A stretch of 64,000 nt of DNA, from positions 248,001 through 312,000 of the forward strand of contig CAWGFN010000004.1 in NCBI GenBank assembly GCA_963821885.1. Direction: 5' to 3'. The DNA is from Oleiagrimonas sp963821885 (lineage in GTDB: Bacteria > Pseudomonadota > Gammaproteobacteria > Xanthomonadales > Rhodanobacteraceae). Of this stretch, positions 14,370 through 24,284 are shown in pieces. How positions within the stretch are numbered: position 1 is the first letter of the stretch; each line of letters begins with the position of its first letter. Made by a program: the position numbers and the translations under genes. A model generated the notes under the pieces. It searched no databases, had not been told where the DNA came from, and was given only the letters and a program-made list of their open reading frames with translations.

Positions 14370-16866
14370 TCAATCGAGATCCACCGCCCGCAGCCGCAGG
14401 GCGTTGGACACCACCGACACCGACGACAGACTCATCGCCGCCGCCGCGATCATCGGCGAGAGCAGGATGCCGAAGACCGGATACAGCACGCCCGCGGCCA
14501 GCGGCACGCCGAGCAGGTTGTAGACGAAGGCGAAGAACAGGTTCTGGTGGATGTTGCGCACGGTGGCGCGCGACAGCATGCGCGCGCGGCGCAGGCCGCC
14601 GAGGTCGCCCTTGACCAGGGTCACCTGCGCGCTCTCCATGGCCACGTCGGTGCCGCTGCCCATGGCGATGCCGACGTCGGCGGCGGCCAGCGCCGGGGCG
14701 TCGTTGATGCCGTCGCCGGCCATCGCCACGCGGCGGCCCTCGGCCTTGAGCCGCTTGACCGCCTCGGCCTTGTCCGCGGGCGACAGGCCGGCCTCGACAT
14801 CGTCGATGCCCAGCGCGTCGGCGACGGCCCTGGCGGTGGTGGCGTTGTCGCCGGTGAGCATGCGCAGCTTGCAGGCCCTCGGCGTGCAGCGCGCGCACGG
14901 CCTCGGCCGCGCCCTCGCGGATGCGGTCGGCGACGGCCAGCAGGGCGCGCACGCGGCCGCCGTCGGCCAGGAACATCACCGTGGCGCCGTCGCCGCGCAG
15001 CTGCTCGGCGCGCGCGCTGACGTCATCGTCCAGCGCCACGTCGTGCTCTTGCATGAGCCGGGCGTTGCCCAGCAGGACCTCGCGGCCGTCCACCCGGCCC
15101 TGCACGCCGCGCCCGGTCGGCGCCTTGAAGTCGTCGACGGCCGGCAGCGACAGGCCGTCACTCTCGGCGGCGGCCAGGATCGCGCGCGCCAGCGGATGCT
15201 CGCTGGAACGCTCCAGCGCCGCGGCCAGCGCCAGCGCGCCGGCGCGCTCGCCGCCGTCCAGCACCACCACCTCGCGCAGCGACGGCTTGCCCTCGGTCAG
15301 GGTGCCGGTCTTGTCCACCACCAGGGTGTCGACCGCGCGCAGCGCCTCGATGGCGCCGGCGTCGCGGAACAGCACGCCGTGCTGCGCGCCGCGTCCGCTG
15401 GCGACCATGATCGAGATCGGCGTGGCCAGGCCCAGCGCGCACGGACAGGCGATCACCAGCACCGACACCGCGGCGATCAGCGCGTGCGCCAGGCGCGGCT
15501 CGGGGCCGGCCACGGCCCACACCACGAAGGCCAGCGCGGCGGCGCCGACCACGGCGGGCACGAAGATCGCCGACACCTTGTCGGCCACGCGCTGCAGCGG
15601 CGCCTTGCTGCGCTGCGCCTGCGCCACCAGCGCGACGATCTGCGCCAGCATGGTCTCGCCGCCGACCTTGTCCGCGCGCATCAGCACGCTGCCGTCCTGG
15701 TTGACGGTGCCGCCGGTGAGCGCGTCGCCGGCCTGCCTGGCCACCGGCAGCGGCTCGCCGGTGAGCATGGACTCGTCGACGTGGCTGGCGCCTTCCAGCA
15801 CCACGCCGTCCACCGGCACCTTCTCGCCGGGGCGCACGCGCAGGCGATCGCCGGCCCTGACCTGCTCCAGCGGCACGTCGCGCTCGCTGCCGTCCTCGGC
15901 CACGCGACGCGCCATCTTCGGCGCCAGGTTGAGCAGCGCCTTCAGCGCCTGCCCGGTGCGCCGGCGCGCGCGCAGTTCGAGGAAGTCGCCCAGGGTGACC
16001 AGGGTGACGATCATCGCCGCCGACTCGAAGTACACGCCGACCTGGCCGTGCGCGTCGCGGAAGCCGGCCGGGAAGATGCCCGGCAGCAGGAAGGCGATGG
16101 CGCTGTACAGCCAGCTCACGCCGGTGCCCAGGGCGATCAGGGTGTACATGTTCGGGTTCCACGGGCGCAGGGAGCGCCAACCGCGCGCAAAGAAACTGGC
16201 GCCGCCCCACAGCACCACCACGCTGGCCAGCGCCGCCTCGATCCAGGCGCCGACGGTGCCCCACGGCGCGGGCACGCGCAGGTCCAGCATGTGCGGCCCC
16301 ATGGCCCAGGCGACCACCGGCACGGTCAGCGCCACCAGGGTCCAGAACTTTCGCGACATGGCCTTGAGCTCGCCGCCATCGTCGTCGTCCGCGCTGGGCA
16401 TCATCGGCTCCAGCGCCATGCCGCACTTGGGGCAGTCGCCCGGCCCGACCTGCTGGATCTCCGGATGCATCGGGCAGGTGTACAGCGCGTTCTTCGGCGC
16501 CGGCGCGGCGGCGGGCGCATCGCCCAGGTAGCGCGTCGGGTCGGCGATGAATTTATCGCGGCAGCCGGCCGAGCAGAAATGATAGGCGTGGCCCTCGTGC
16601 TCGGCGCTGTGTTTCGGATGCTCGGGATCGGTGCGCATGCCGCAGACCGGGTCCATGCGTCCCTTGGCGATCTCGCGCTGGCGGCCCTTGGCGCGGATGG
16701 CCTCGGGGTCGGCGCGGAATTTCTCCATGCAGCCGTCGCCGCAGAAGTAGTAGCGGCGATCCTCGTGATCGAGGTGGCGGTGCGAATCCAGGCTCACGCG
16801 CATGCCGCAGTTGGGGTCGGCGGCGTGGGCGTCGTCCAGGGGAAAGGCGATGCGCGGGGTGTTCAT
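14370..16866 (-). CDS. Copper-translocating P-type ATPase with double YHS and HMBD N-terminus (frameshifted)
   Basis: A P1B-type ATPase that exports copper from the cytoplasm. The N-terminus has two YHS/TRASH-like metal-binding units (DPNCGMRVSLD with YYFCGDGCMEKF, and MDPVCGMRTDPE with YHFCSAGCRDKF), then a heavy-metal-binding segment YTCPMHPEI with CPKCGMALEP. The membrane CPC motif is ACPCALGLATP, phosphorylation DKTGT, phosphatase TGEP, hinge GDGINDAP. The frame breaks near 14871, where one extra C follows EGL; the next frame resumes LRMLTGDNATTARAV and runs to AVDLD at 14370 (about 831 residues). It overlaps the merR stop by four bases, forming an operon. Confidence 0.9.
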
Positions 16867-17288
16867 GCGTCTTCCCTGCCCGACAGGGCCTTGAGGATGG
16901 GGCACTGCGCCAGCTCGCCGTGGCCCGGGCAGGCCTCGATCAGCTGCTTGAGGCCGCGCTGCACGCGCTTGAGTTCGCGGATGCGGTGTTCCACATCATC
17001 CAGCCGTGCCTCGGCACGCGCCTTGACGCCGGCCACGCCGTCGCCGCGGTCGGCCGACAGCGCCAGCAGTTCGCGGATGTCCTCGAGGCTGAAGCCCAGG
17101 CCCTTGGCGCGGCGGATGAAGCGCAGCTGCGCCACCGCGCCGGCGTCGTAGTCACGGTAGCCGGAGGCGCGCCGTCGCGGCTCGGGCAGCAGGCCCTCGC
17201 GCTCGTAGTAGCGGATGGTGTCGATGCCGACGCCGGCCTCGCGGGCCAGCGCGCCGATGCGCAGGTGGGGAGCGGATGCGGTGTTCAT
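16863..17288 (-). CDS. MerR family regulator, CueR-like
   Basis: A 141-residue activator with an N-terminal winged helix (LRIGALAREAGVGIDTIRYYE) and a coiled-coil dimerisation helix. The metal loop is C-x7-C-type, CPGHGELAQC near the C-terminus, as in CueR/PbrR/ZntR-type Cu(I) or divalent-metal sensors. It is cotranscribed with the copper ATPase (ATGA overlap), which supports copper sensing. The promoter lies directly upstream, and the predicted transcription start coincides with the ATG, so the message may be leaderless. Confidence 0.9.
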   Translation of the reverse strand: MNTASAPHLRIGALAREAGVGIDTIRYYEREGLLPEPRRRASGYRDYDAGAVAQLRFIRRAKGLGFSLEDIRELLALSADRGDGVAGVKARAEARLDDVEHRIRELKRVQRGLKQLIEACPGHGELAQCPILKALSGREDA

Positions 17289-17294
17289 GCCCGC

Positions 17295-17326
17295 AGGATA
17301 GACCCTTGAGCAGGGTCCAGAGTCAA
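17295..17326 (-). promoter_or_regulatory. MerR-type promoter and operator
   Basis: On the minus strand -35 TTGACT (17326-17321) and -10 TATCCT (17300-17295) are separated by 20 bases, the over-long spacer that MerR activators correct. The spacer holds the perfect dyad GACCCT-n5-AGGGTC (17301-17317). It drives merR and the copper ATPase. Confidence 0.85.
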
Positions 17327-17545
17327 GGCTTGCCGGTCAGGGGCGCAGGCACCACCAGGCCAGGGCCGCCGTGGCCGGCGCGTTGCGGACCACCTGCGAC
17401 AGCAGCACCCCGCCAGCCACGCGCGGTGCGCGTCGGGACACGCGTTCGGACATCCATCCAGCATATCGCCCGGCCGCGTCGCGATGTCATGTCATAACAG
17501 CCCCCGGGCGACGTATGCTCGCGCCGCACACCTGCGGAAGACGCG

Positions 17546-18499
17546 ATGAACGACGTCCACCACCACGACCACGGCCACGCGGGCCACGACCATGCCCACG
17601 GCATCGCCGCCGACGCCAACCGGCGCTACCTGGGCCTGGCCCTGGCGCTGCTGCTGGGGTTCATGGCGCTGGAGGTGGTGGTCGGCCTGCTGGCCTCGTC
17701 GCTGGCGCTGATCACCGACGCCGGCCACATGCTCACCGATGCCGGCGCCATCGGCCTGTCGCTGCTGGCCATCCGCCTCGCGCGGCGACCGGCCCGGGGG
17801 CCGTACACCTTCGGCTTCAAGCGCGCGGAGATCCTCAGCGCGCAGGCCAACGGCCTGACGCTGCTGGTGCTGGGCGCGGTGTTCGCGGTCGAGGCCGTGC
17901 AGCACCTGATCGTGCCGCCCGACGTCAAGGGCCCCTGGGTCACCGGCATCGCCCTGGCCGGCATCGTGGTGAACCTCGCCGTGGTGTGGATCCTGGGCAA
18001 GGCCAACCGCCGCAGCCTCAACGTCGAGGGCAGCTTCCAGCACATCCTCACCGACCTGTACGCCTTCATCGCCACCGCGGTGGCCGGCGGCGTCATCTGG
18101 CTGACCGGCTGGGACCGCGCCGACGCCCTGGCCGCGCTGCTGGTGGCGGCGCTGATGTTCCGCGCCGGCTACGGCCTGGTGCGCGCCTCGGGGCGGGTGT
18201 TCCTGGAAGCCGCGCCGCACGGCCTGCATCCGGACGCCATCGGCGCGGCCATGCGCGACATGCCACACGTCAACCGCGTCGACGACCTGCACGTGTGGGA
18301 AGTCACCTCGGACATGCCGGCGCTGTCGGCGCACGTGCTGGTCGACCACGAGGTCGACTGCCACGACACCCGCCGCGACATCGAGGCGATGCTGCGCGAG
18401 CGCTTCGGCATCACCCACACCACCCTGCAGACCGACCACGGCGAACCCGGCGAGGACAACCCCCGCCCATGCCGCTTCGAGCACGACCACGCGCATTGA
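17546..18499 (+). CDS. Cation diffusion facilitator (CzcD/ZitB-like)
   Basis: A 317-residue, six-helix metal/proton antiporter of the CDF family that exports Zn(II) or similar divalent ions to the periplasm. His-rich ends (HHHDHGHAGHDHAHG and FEHDHAH) and the transport-site residues in DAGHMLTDAG and HILTDLYAF are intact. The C-terminal cytoplasmic metallochaperone-like domain (VNRVDDLHVWEVT) is present. It is divergent from the merR-copper ATPase operon; the 257-base gap contains only the MerR promoter recognisably. Confidence 0.92.
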   Translation: MNDVHHHDHGHAGHDHAHGIAADANRRYLGLALALLLGFMALEVVVGLLASSLALITDAGHMLTDAGAIGLSLLAIRLARRPARGPYTFGFKRAEILSAQANGLTLLVLGAVFAVEAVQHLIVPPDVKGPWVTGIALAGIVVNLAVVWILGKANRRSLNVEGSFQHILTDLYAFIATAVAGGVIWLTGWDRADALAALLVAALMFRAGYGLVRASGRVFLEAAPHGLHPDAIGAAMRDMPHVNRVDDLHVWEVTSDMPALSAHVLVDHEVDCHDTRRDIEAMLRERFGITHTTLQTDHGEPGEDNPRPCRFEHDHAH

Positions 18500-18593
18500 T
18501 CGCGACCGCCCCATGCGCCGTGCCACGGGCAGGCGTGCGAAAATCGCCACCCGTCGTCGGCGATGCCTCGCCACGACCCTCACGGACCGCCGC

Positions 18594-19442
18594 ATGAACT
18601 ACCGCCACGCCTACCACGCGGGCAATTTCGCCGATGTCTTCAAGCACTGCGTGCTGATCGCGCTGCTGGAGGCGTTGCAGGACAAGCCCAAGCCGCTGGC
18701 CTACATCGACACGCACGCCGGCGCGGGCGCCTACGACCTGGACGACGCGGCCGCGCGCAAGACCGGCGAGGCCGAGGCCGGCATCGGACGGCTGCGCGCG
18801 CTGCGTGGGCGCAACGCCCTGCTCGATCGCTACCTCAAGCGGGTCGATGACGCCGGCGCGCGGCGCTATCCGGGGTCGCCGCTGCTGGCCGCCGGCATGT
18901 TGCGCGAGGACGACGCGGCGCAGCTGTGCGAAGTTCAGCCCGACGAGGTCGACCGCCTGCGTCGGCTGTTCCGCGACGACCCGCGCGTCCACGTGCATGC
19001 GCGCGACGGCTATGCCGCGCTCAAGGCGCTGCTGCCGCCCGCGCAGCGCCGGGGCCTGGTGCTGATCGACCCGCCGTTCGAGGCACAGGCCGGCGAATTC
19101 CGGCATATCCAGGATGCCCTGGCGCTGGCGCTGGATCGCTGGCCGACCGGCGTGTATGCCGTGTGGTACCCGATCAAGCAGGCGCGCGACGTGCAGCCGT
19201 TCCGCCGCTGGCTGGGCACGTGCGCGGCCAGGACGGTGCTGGACATCGAGCTGCTGGTCCAGCCCGACAACGTGCCGCAGCGCCTGAACGGCGCCGGCAT
19301 GGCCATCCTCAACCCGCCCTGGCAGTTCGACGCGCGGGTCCGCGACCTGCTGCCGCTGCTGGCGCACCACCTGGCCGTGGACGGCCAGACCGGCGCGGCG
19401 CGCATGCGCTGGTTGCGCAGCGAGGAAAAAAACGTGCGCTGA
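18594..19442 (+). CDS. rlmJ: 23S rRNA (adenine(2030)-N6)-methyltransferase RlmJ
   Basis: SAM-dependent methyltransferase that modifies A2030 of 23S rRNA. The 282-residue protein begins MNYRHAYHAGNFADVFKH, the near-invariant RlmJ start, with the SAM region YIDTHAGAGAY and catalytic DPPF motif (LVLIDPPFEAQ). I chose the ATG at 18594 over the longer open frame because the family starts precisely there. Confidence 0.95.
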   Translation: MNYRHAYHAGNFADVFKHCVLIALLEALQDKPKPLAYIDTHAGAGAYDLDDAAARKTGEAEAGIGRLRALRGRNALLDRYLKRVDDAGARRYPGSPLLAAGMLREDDAAQLCEVQPDEVDRLRRLFRDDPRVHVHARDGYAALKALLPPAQRRGLVLIDPPFEAQAGEFRHIQDALALALDRWPTGVYAVWYPIKQARDVQPFRRWLGTCAARTVLDIELLVQPDNVPQRLNGAGMAILNPPWQFDARVRDLLPLLAHHLAVDGQTGAARMRWLRSEEKNVR

Positions 19443-19507
19443 GGCGCTTGCTGTTCAGCCACCAATGGCTAAGCTGCGATTATCGGAACGCTGCCAGGAA
19501 CGCCGCC

Positions 19508-20062
19508 ATGAAGCTTTCTCTGCACACCCTTATTCCCGCTTTCTCCGCGCTGGCCCTGGCCGGCCTGCTCGCCGGCTGCGCGCCGGCGCCGATCTACAAG
19601 GTCGCGCCGAACGCGCCCGTCGTGCTGCCGGCCCAGGTGGCCCAGTCGCCCGAACCGTACCAGGGCCAGACGGTGGTCTGGGGCGGTACCGTGGTGCAGG
19701 TGAACAATTACAACGACCACAGCGAGATCGAGATCCTCTCGCATCCCCTGGACAGCTCGCAGCGTCCGCAGCTCAGCAGCAACAACGCCAACGGCCGCTT
19801 CATCGCCGTGCTGCCCGGCTTCGTCGAGCCGCTGAACTTCCGCCCCGGCGCGCCGATCACCGTGATGGGCACCATCGAGGGCACCTTTGCCGGCCATGTC
19901 GGCCAGGCGCCCTACGTGTTCCCGCGGGTCAAGGTCAGCCAGCACCATGAATGGACCGCCGAGGAAATGGGCAGCGGACGTTCGCACTTCAGCTTCGGCA
20001 TGGGCGTCGGCGTGGGCAGCGGCGGCGCCAGCGGGGTGGGCGTGGGAGTCGGCGTCCACTGA
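19508..20062 (+). CDS. slp: Slp family outer-membrane lipoprotein
   Basis: A 184-residue lipoprotein. The signal peptide ends in the lipobox LLAGC (Cys24). The body carries Slp features such as PYQGQTVVWGGTVVQV and EILSHPLDSSQRP. The C-terminus is a glycine/valine-rich tail (GVGVGSGGASGVGVGVGVH) of low complexity, longer than in E. coli Slp. The family is linked to starvation and acid stress in enteric bacteria; its exact function is unknown. Confidence 0.88.
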   Translation: MKLSLHTLIPAFSALALAGLLAGCAPAPIYKVAPNAPVVLPAQVAQSPEPYQGQTVVWGGTVVQVNNYNDHSEIEILSHPLDSSQRPQLSSNNANGRFIAVLPGFVEPLNFRPGAPITVMGTIEGTFAGHVGQAPYVFPRVKVSQHHEWTAEEMGSGRSHFSFGMGVGVGSGGASGVGVGVGVH

Positions 20063-20071
20063 GCGGACGGA

Positions 20072-20980
20072 TCAGTCGGACACGTCCGGCTCGAAGAAGC
20101 TCCAGCGCACCTCGCCGAAGCGGGCGCGGAAATCGCGCTCGACGGCGTTGATGGCCTCGGCCACGGCCGTGGCCGAGGTCGCCGGCGCCATGCGCGCCTT
20201 GATCGCCACCATCACCTCCGGGCCCATGTGCAGCGTGAGCAGGTTGTAGACCTCGGCCACCTCGGGCCGCGCGCGCAGGAAGGCGAGCATCGCCTCGCGC
20301 CGCTCCGGCTCCACGCCGCGCCCGATCAGCAGGCCCTTGACCTGCACCGCCACCAGCACCGCCACCACCAGCAGCAACGCGCCGATGGCCACGGTGCCCA
20401 GGGCGTCGAACAGCAGGTTCCCGGTCAGCATCGTGGCCAGCACCGCCGCCAGCGCCAGCACCAGGCCGACCAGGGCGGCGAAGTCCTCGCCGAAGATCAC
20501 CAGCAGCTCGCTGGAACGGCTCTGGCGAAACCAGCGCCACAGGCTGCGCTCGCCCTGCTCCTTGCGCACCTCCACCAGGCAGCCGCGCATGGACACGCCC
20601 TCGGCGATCACGCCGAACACCAGCACGCCCACGGCGACCCAGGGCCACTTCAGCGGCTCGGGGTGGGTCAGCTTGTGGATGCCCTCGTAGACCGAGAACA
20701 TGCCGCCCACGGTGAACAGCAATATCGCCACCAGGAACGACCAGAAATACAGCGCGCGACCCCAGCCCAGCGGGTAGTCGTCCGACGGCGGACGCCGGGC
20801 CTGGCGCATCCCCAGCAGCAACAGGAGCTGGTTGCCGCAGTCGGCCAGCGAATGCACGGCCTCGGCCAGCATCGCCCCGGAACGGGTGACCAGCGCCGCG
20901 CCGAGCTTGGCCACGAAGATGGCGACATTGGCGCCCAGCGCCAGCAGCACGGCCCGGGTGGAATTGGCATGGCCCGACAT
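20072..20980 (-). CDS. Cation diffusion facilitator, second family member
   Basis: A 302-residue CDF/cation-efflux protein distinct from the CzcD at 17.5 kb. The metal site helix reads LAEAVHSLADCGNQ and another helix GEDFAALVGL, a variant lacking the usual HxxxD pair in the second site. Such CDF members (SLC30A9/ZNT9-like layout) have less certain substrates. Start at 20980 (MSGHANSTRA). It is convergent with slp, with a nine-base gap, and divergent from the cco operon. Confidence 0.85.
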   Translation of the reverse strand: MSGHANSTRAVLLALGANVAIFVAKLGAALVTRSGAMLAEAVHSLADCGNQLLLLLGMRQARRPPSDDYPLGWGRALYFWSFLVAILLFTVGGMFSVYEGIHKLTHPEPLKWPWVAVGVLVFGVIAEGVSMRGCLVEVRKEQGERSLWRWFRQSRSSELLVIFGEDFAALVGLVLALAAVLATMLTGNLLFDALGTVAIGALLLVVAVLVAVQVKGLLIGRGVEPERREAMLAFLRARPEVAEVYNLLTLHMGPEVMVAIKARMAPATSATAVAEAINAVERDFRARFGEVRWSFFEPDVSD

Positions 20981-21094
20981 GGATGCCCCGCGTCTCGTCG
21001 ATACAAACGTCGAGTGTAGCGGGTCGCCTCCTCGCGGCGGCACCTGCCGACATCTATATCGTTCGGCCTATTCGGAGCGGCATTCACTGCGCTT

Positions 21095-21108
21095 TTGACC
21101 GAGGTCAA
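21095..21108 (+). promoter_or_regulatory. FNR/ANR box upstream of ccoN
   Basis: TTGACCGAGGTCAA is a perfect 14-base palindrome fitting TTGAY-N4-RTCAA. A -10-like TACAGT lies at 21130-21135; the implied start near 21142 puts the box centre about 41 bases upstream, the class II activation position. The fnr gene is encoded at the other end of the same cluster. Confidence 0.9.
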
Positions 21109-21174
21109 GTCTCACCGATCCGCGATCCGTACAGTCCCCGTCGAGCGCCATTTCGTGACTCCGGGGAAACATCC

Positions 21175-22599
21175 ATGGAACAAGATCGGACCTACAACGA
21201 CAAGGTCGTGCGTCAGTTCGTCTACGCCACGATCCTGTGGGGCGTGGTCGGCATGCTGGTGGGGTTGTTCATCGCCGCCCAGCTGGCCTGGCCCGCCCTC
21301 AACTTCGACATCCCGTACCTGACCTACAGCCGCCTGCGTCCGCTGCACACCAGCGCGGTGATCTTCGCCTTCGGCGGCAGCGCGCTGTTCGCCACCGCCT
21401 ACTACGTGGTCCAGCGCACCTGCCAGGTGCGGTTGTTCAGCGACAAGCTGGCGGCCTTCACCTTCTGGGGCTGGCAGCTGGTGATCGTGCTGGTGGCGAT
21501 CACCTACCCGCTGGGCATCACGCAGAGCAAGGAATACGCCGAGCCGGAGTGGTTCATCGACATCATCATCGCGGTGGTGTGGGTGGTCTTCGGCATCGTG
21601 TTCTTCGGCACCCTGGCCAAGCGCAAGGTCAAGCACATCTACGTGGCCAACTGGTTCTACGGTGCCTTCATCATCACCATCGCGGTGCTGCACATCGTCA
21701 ACAACATCGCCATTCCGGTGTCGTGGACGAAGTCCTACATCGTCTACTCGGGCACCGTCGATGCCATGGTGCAGTGGTGGTACGGCCACAACGCGGTGGG
21801 CTTCTTCCTGACCGCCGGCTTCCTCGGCATGATGTACTACTTCGTGCCCAAGCAGGCCGGGCGCCCGATCTACTCCTACCGCCTGTCGGTGGTGCATTTC
21901 TGGGCCCTGATCGCCATCTACATGTGGGCCGGCCCGCATCACCTGATGTACACCGCGCTGCCCGACTGGGCGCAGTCGCTGGGCATGGTGTTCTCGCTGA
22001 TCCTGCTGGCGCCGTCCTGGGGCGGCATGCTCAACGGCATCCTCACGCTGTCCGGCGCCTGGCACAAGCTGCGCACCGACCCGATCCTGAAGTTCATGAT
22101 CGTCTCGCTGTCGTTCTACGGCATGTCGACCTTCGAGGGGCCGATGATGTCGATCAAGACGGTCAACTCGCTCTCGCACTACACCGACTGGACCATCGGC
22201 CACGTGCATTCGGGCGCGCTGGGCTGGGTCGGCTTCATCACCATGGGCTCGCTGTACTGCCTGATCCCGCGCCTGCTCGGCCGCAAGGAGATGTACGCGC
22301 CGAAGCTGGTCGAGACCCATTTCTGGGTCGCCACCATCGGCGTGGTGATCTACATCGCCGCGATGTGGATGGCCGGCGTGATGCAGGGCCTGATGTGGCG
22401 CGCGACCAACGCCGACGGCACCCTCACCTACACCTTCATCGAGTCGCTCAAGCAGACCTATCCGTTCTACTACGCGCGATTCTTCGGCGGCCTGCTGTAC
22501 CTGAGCGGCATGCTGATGATGGCCTGGAACACGTGGATGACCTGGCGTACCTCGCGCACGCCGGAACCCGCGCTGATCCCCACCGCCGTGCACGCCTGA
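21175..22599 (+). CDS. ccoN: cbb3 cytochrome c oxidase subunit I
   Basis: Catalytic subunit of the high-affinity cbb3 terminal oxidase, holding haem b and the haem b3-CuB site. 474 residues and about 12 helices. The haem and CuB ligands are visible in RPLHTSAVIFAFGG, WWYGHNAVGFFLTAG, GPHHLMYTALPDW and TIGHVHSGALGW. The start ATG 21175 follows GGGGAAAC by four bases. First gene of the FNR-controlled cco operon. Confidence 0.97.
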   Translation: MEQDRTYNDKVVRQFVYATILWGVVGMLVGLFIAAQLAWPALNFDIPYLTYSRLRPLHTSAVIFAFGGSALFATAYYVVQRTCQVRLFSDKLAAFTFWGWQLVIVLVAITYPLGITQSKEYAEPEWFIDIIIAVVWVVFGIVFFGTLAKRKVKHIYVANWFYGAFIITIAVLHIVNNIAIPVSWTKSYIVYSGTVDAMVQWWYGHNAVGFFLTAGFLGMMYYFVPKQAGRPIYSYRLSVVHFWALIAIYMWAGPHHLMYTALPDWAQSLGMVFSLILLAPSWGGMLNGILTLSGAWHKLRTDPILKFMIVSLSFYGMSTFEGPMMSIKTVNSLSHYTDWTIGHVHSGALGWVGFITMGSLYCLIPRLLGRKEMYAPKLVETHFWVATIGVVIYIAAMWMAGVMQGLMWRATNADGTLTYTFIESLKQTYPFYYARFFGGLLYLSGMLMMAWNTWMTWRTSRTPEPALIPTAVHA

Positions 22600-22609
22600 G
22601 GAGCCCGTC

Positions 22610-23236
22610 ATGCTGCATGCCAAGATCGAGAAGAACATCGGCCTGATGGCGGTACTGATCGCCGTCGCCATCAGCTTCGGCGGGCTGGCCGAGATCGTGC
22701 CGCTGATGTTCGCGGCCAATGCCACCCAGCCCGTGCCCGGCCTCAGGCCGCCCAACGGGCTGCAACTGGCCGGCCGCGACGTCTACGTGCGCGAGGGCTG
22801 CTACAACTGCCACTCGCAGATGATCCGCACGCTGTCGTTCGAGACCCAGCGCTACGGCCACTACTCGGTGGCCGGCGAGTCGGTCTACGACCATCCGTTC
22901 CTGTGGGGCTCCAAGCGCACCGGCCCGGACCTGGCGCGCGTGGGCGGGCGCTACAGCGACGACTGGCACCGGGTGCACCTGATGAACCCGCGCGACGTGG
23001 TGCCCGAGTCGAACATGCCCGGTTTCCCGTGGCTGGCCACCCGTCCGCTGGACGCCGCCGAAATCGCCTCGCACATGCGCGCGCTGCGCACCATCGGCGA
23101 CCCGTACACGGACGCCGACCTCGCCGCCATTCCCGACGAGGTCAAGGGCAAGACCGAGATGGACGCCCTGATCGCGTACCTGCAGAGCCTGGGCACGCAT
23201 GCGCCCACCGACGATGCGAAGGAGACCCGCCGATGA
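22610..23236 (+). CDS. ccoO: cbb3 oxidase monohaem cytochrome c subunit
   Basis: Membrane-anchored cytochrome c, 208 residues. One N-terminal helix (about 9-35), then the haem c motif C64-YN-C67-H68 and a probable Met ligand in ESNMPGFPW. It passes electrons from CcoP to CcoN. Its stop overlaps the ccoQ start (ATGA). Confidence 0.96.
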   Translation: MLHAKIEKNIGLMAVLIAVAISFGGLAEIVPLMFAANATQPVPGLRPPNGLQLAGRDVYVREGCYNCHSQMIRTLSFETQRYGHYSVAGESVYDHPFLWGSKRTGPDLARVGGRYSDDWHRVHLMNPRDVVPESNMPGFPWLATRPLDAAEIASHMRALRTIGDPYTDADLAAIPDEVKGKTEMDALIAYLQSLGTHAPTDDAKETRR

Positions 23237-23382
23237 TTTCCGGAATCCTGACCGGCCTGCTGATGATCCTGTTCCTCGGGGTCACCGGATGGGCCTACAG
23301 CTCAAGGCAGAAAGAGCGCTTCCATGAAGCCGAGATGCTGCCGCTGATCGAGGACTCGCATGTGTCGGAGGACCAGGCATGA
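23233..23382 (+). CDS. ccoQ: cbb3 oxidase small subunit CcoQ
   Basis: A 49-residue single-pass protein (helix about 3-23, ILTGLLMILFLGVTGWAYS) followed by a charged cytoplasmic tail. Position between ccoO and ccoP, with four-base overlaps on both sides, and the size identify it. It stabilises the oxidase in other species. Confidence 0.85.
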   Translation: MISGILTGLLMILFLGVTGWAYSSRQKERFHEAEMLPLIEDSHVSEDQA

Positions 23383-24284
23383 GCACCTTCTGGAGTGTTT
23401 TCGTGATGGTCCTGGTGACCATCAACGTGGTCGGCGCGGTGTGGCTGCTGTTCGGCAACGCCAAGAGCGACCCGGCCGAGACCACCGGCCACACCTGGGA
23501 CGAGGACCTGACCGAATACAACAAGCCGCTGCCCATGTGGTGGATCGGCATGTTCGTGCTGTCGGTCATCTTCGGCATCGGCTACCTGGTGCTGTATCCC
23601 GGCTTCGGCGCCACCAGGGGCACCCTGCAGTGGAGCTCGATCAAGCAGCTGCATGCCCACGTGGCCGAGGCGGACGCGCGCCTGGAAAAGCTGTTCTCGC
23701 AGTTCCGCGACAAGCCGATGGACGCGCTCACGTCCGACCCCAAGGCGCTGGCCATCGGCCATAACGTGTTCGCCAACAACTGCGCCATGTGCCACGGGTC
23801 CGATGCCCGCGGCGCCGTGGGCTTCCCCAACCTGGCCGACAACGACTGGCTCTACGGCAATGCGCCGCAGACCGTGACGGCCACCATCAGCAACGGCCGC
23901 AACGGCGTGATGCCCGCGTGGGGCGCGGTGGTCGGCGACCAGGGCGTGACGGAACTGGCCAACTACGTCCGCGAGCTTTCCGGGCAGTCGCATGACGCGC
24001 CGCTCGCCGCCGCCGGCAAGGCCCGCTACATGACGCTGTGCATCGCCTGCCACGGGCCCACCGGCACCGGCAACCCGGCGCTCGGCGCGCCCAACCTGAC
24101 CGACGGCACCTGGCTGTACGGCGGCGACCTGGCCACCATCGAGGCGACCATCCGCAACGGCCGCAATGGCCACATGCCGGCGTGGGGCGACAAGCTGGGT
24201 CCGGACCGCGTGCGCCTGGTCGCGGCCTGGGTGCTGTCGCAGTCGCAGAACCCGCCCGCCGAAGCCACGCAGGCCCAGCCATGA
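23379..24284 (+). CDS. ccoP: cbb3 oxidase dihaem cytochrome c subunit
   Basis: A 301-residue protein with two N-terminal helices (about 4-25 and 53-75) and two cytochrome c domains with haem motifs C135-AM-C138-H139 and C221-IA-C224-H225, each with a downstream MPAWG methionine-ligand motif. It receives electrons from soluble cytochrome c. It overlaps the next gene by four bases. Confidence 0.97.
   Translation: MSTFWSVFVMVLVTINVVGAVWLLFGNAKSDPAETTGHTWDEDLTEYNKPLPMWWIGMFVLSVIFGIGYLVLYPGFGATRGTLQWSSIKQLHAHVAEADARLEKLFSQFRDKPMDALTSDPKALAIGHNVFANNCAMCHGSDARGAVGFPNLADNDWLYGNAPQTVTATISNGRNGVMPAWGAVVGDQGVTELANYVRELSGQSHDAPLAAAGKARYMTLCIACHGPTGTGNPALGAPNLTDGTWLYGGDLATIEATIRNGRNGHMPAWGDKLGPDRVRLVAAWVLSQSQNPPAEATQAQP

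Noticed and set aside
14551..17151. An 866-codon plus-strand frame opposite the copper ATPase
   Set aside because: Shadow of the ATPase; AHxA-type low-complexity translation and no start signal.
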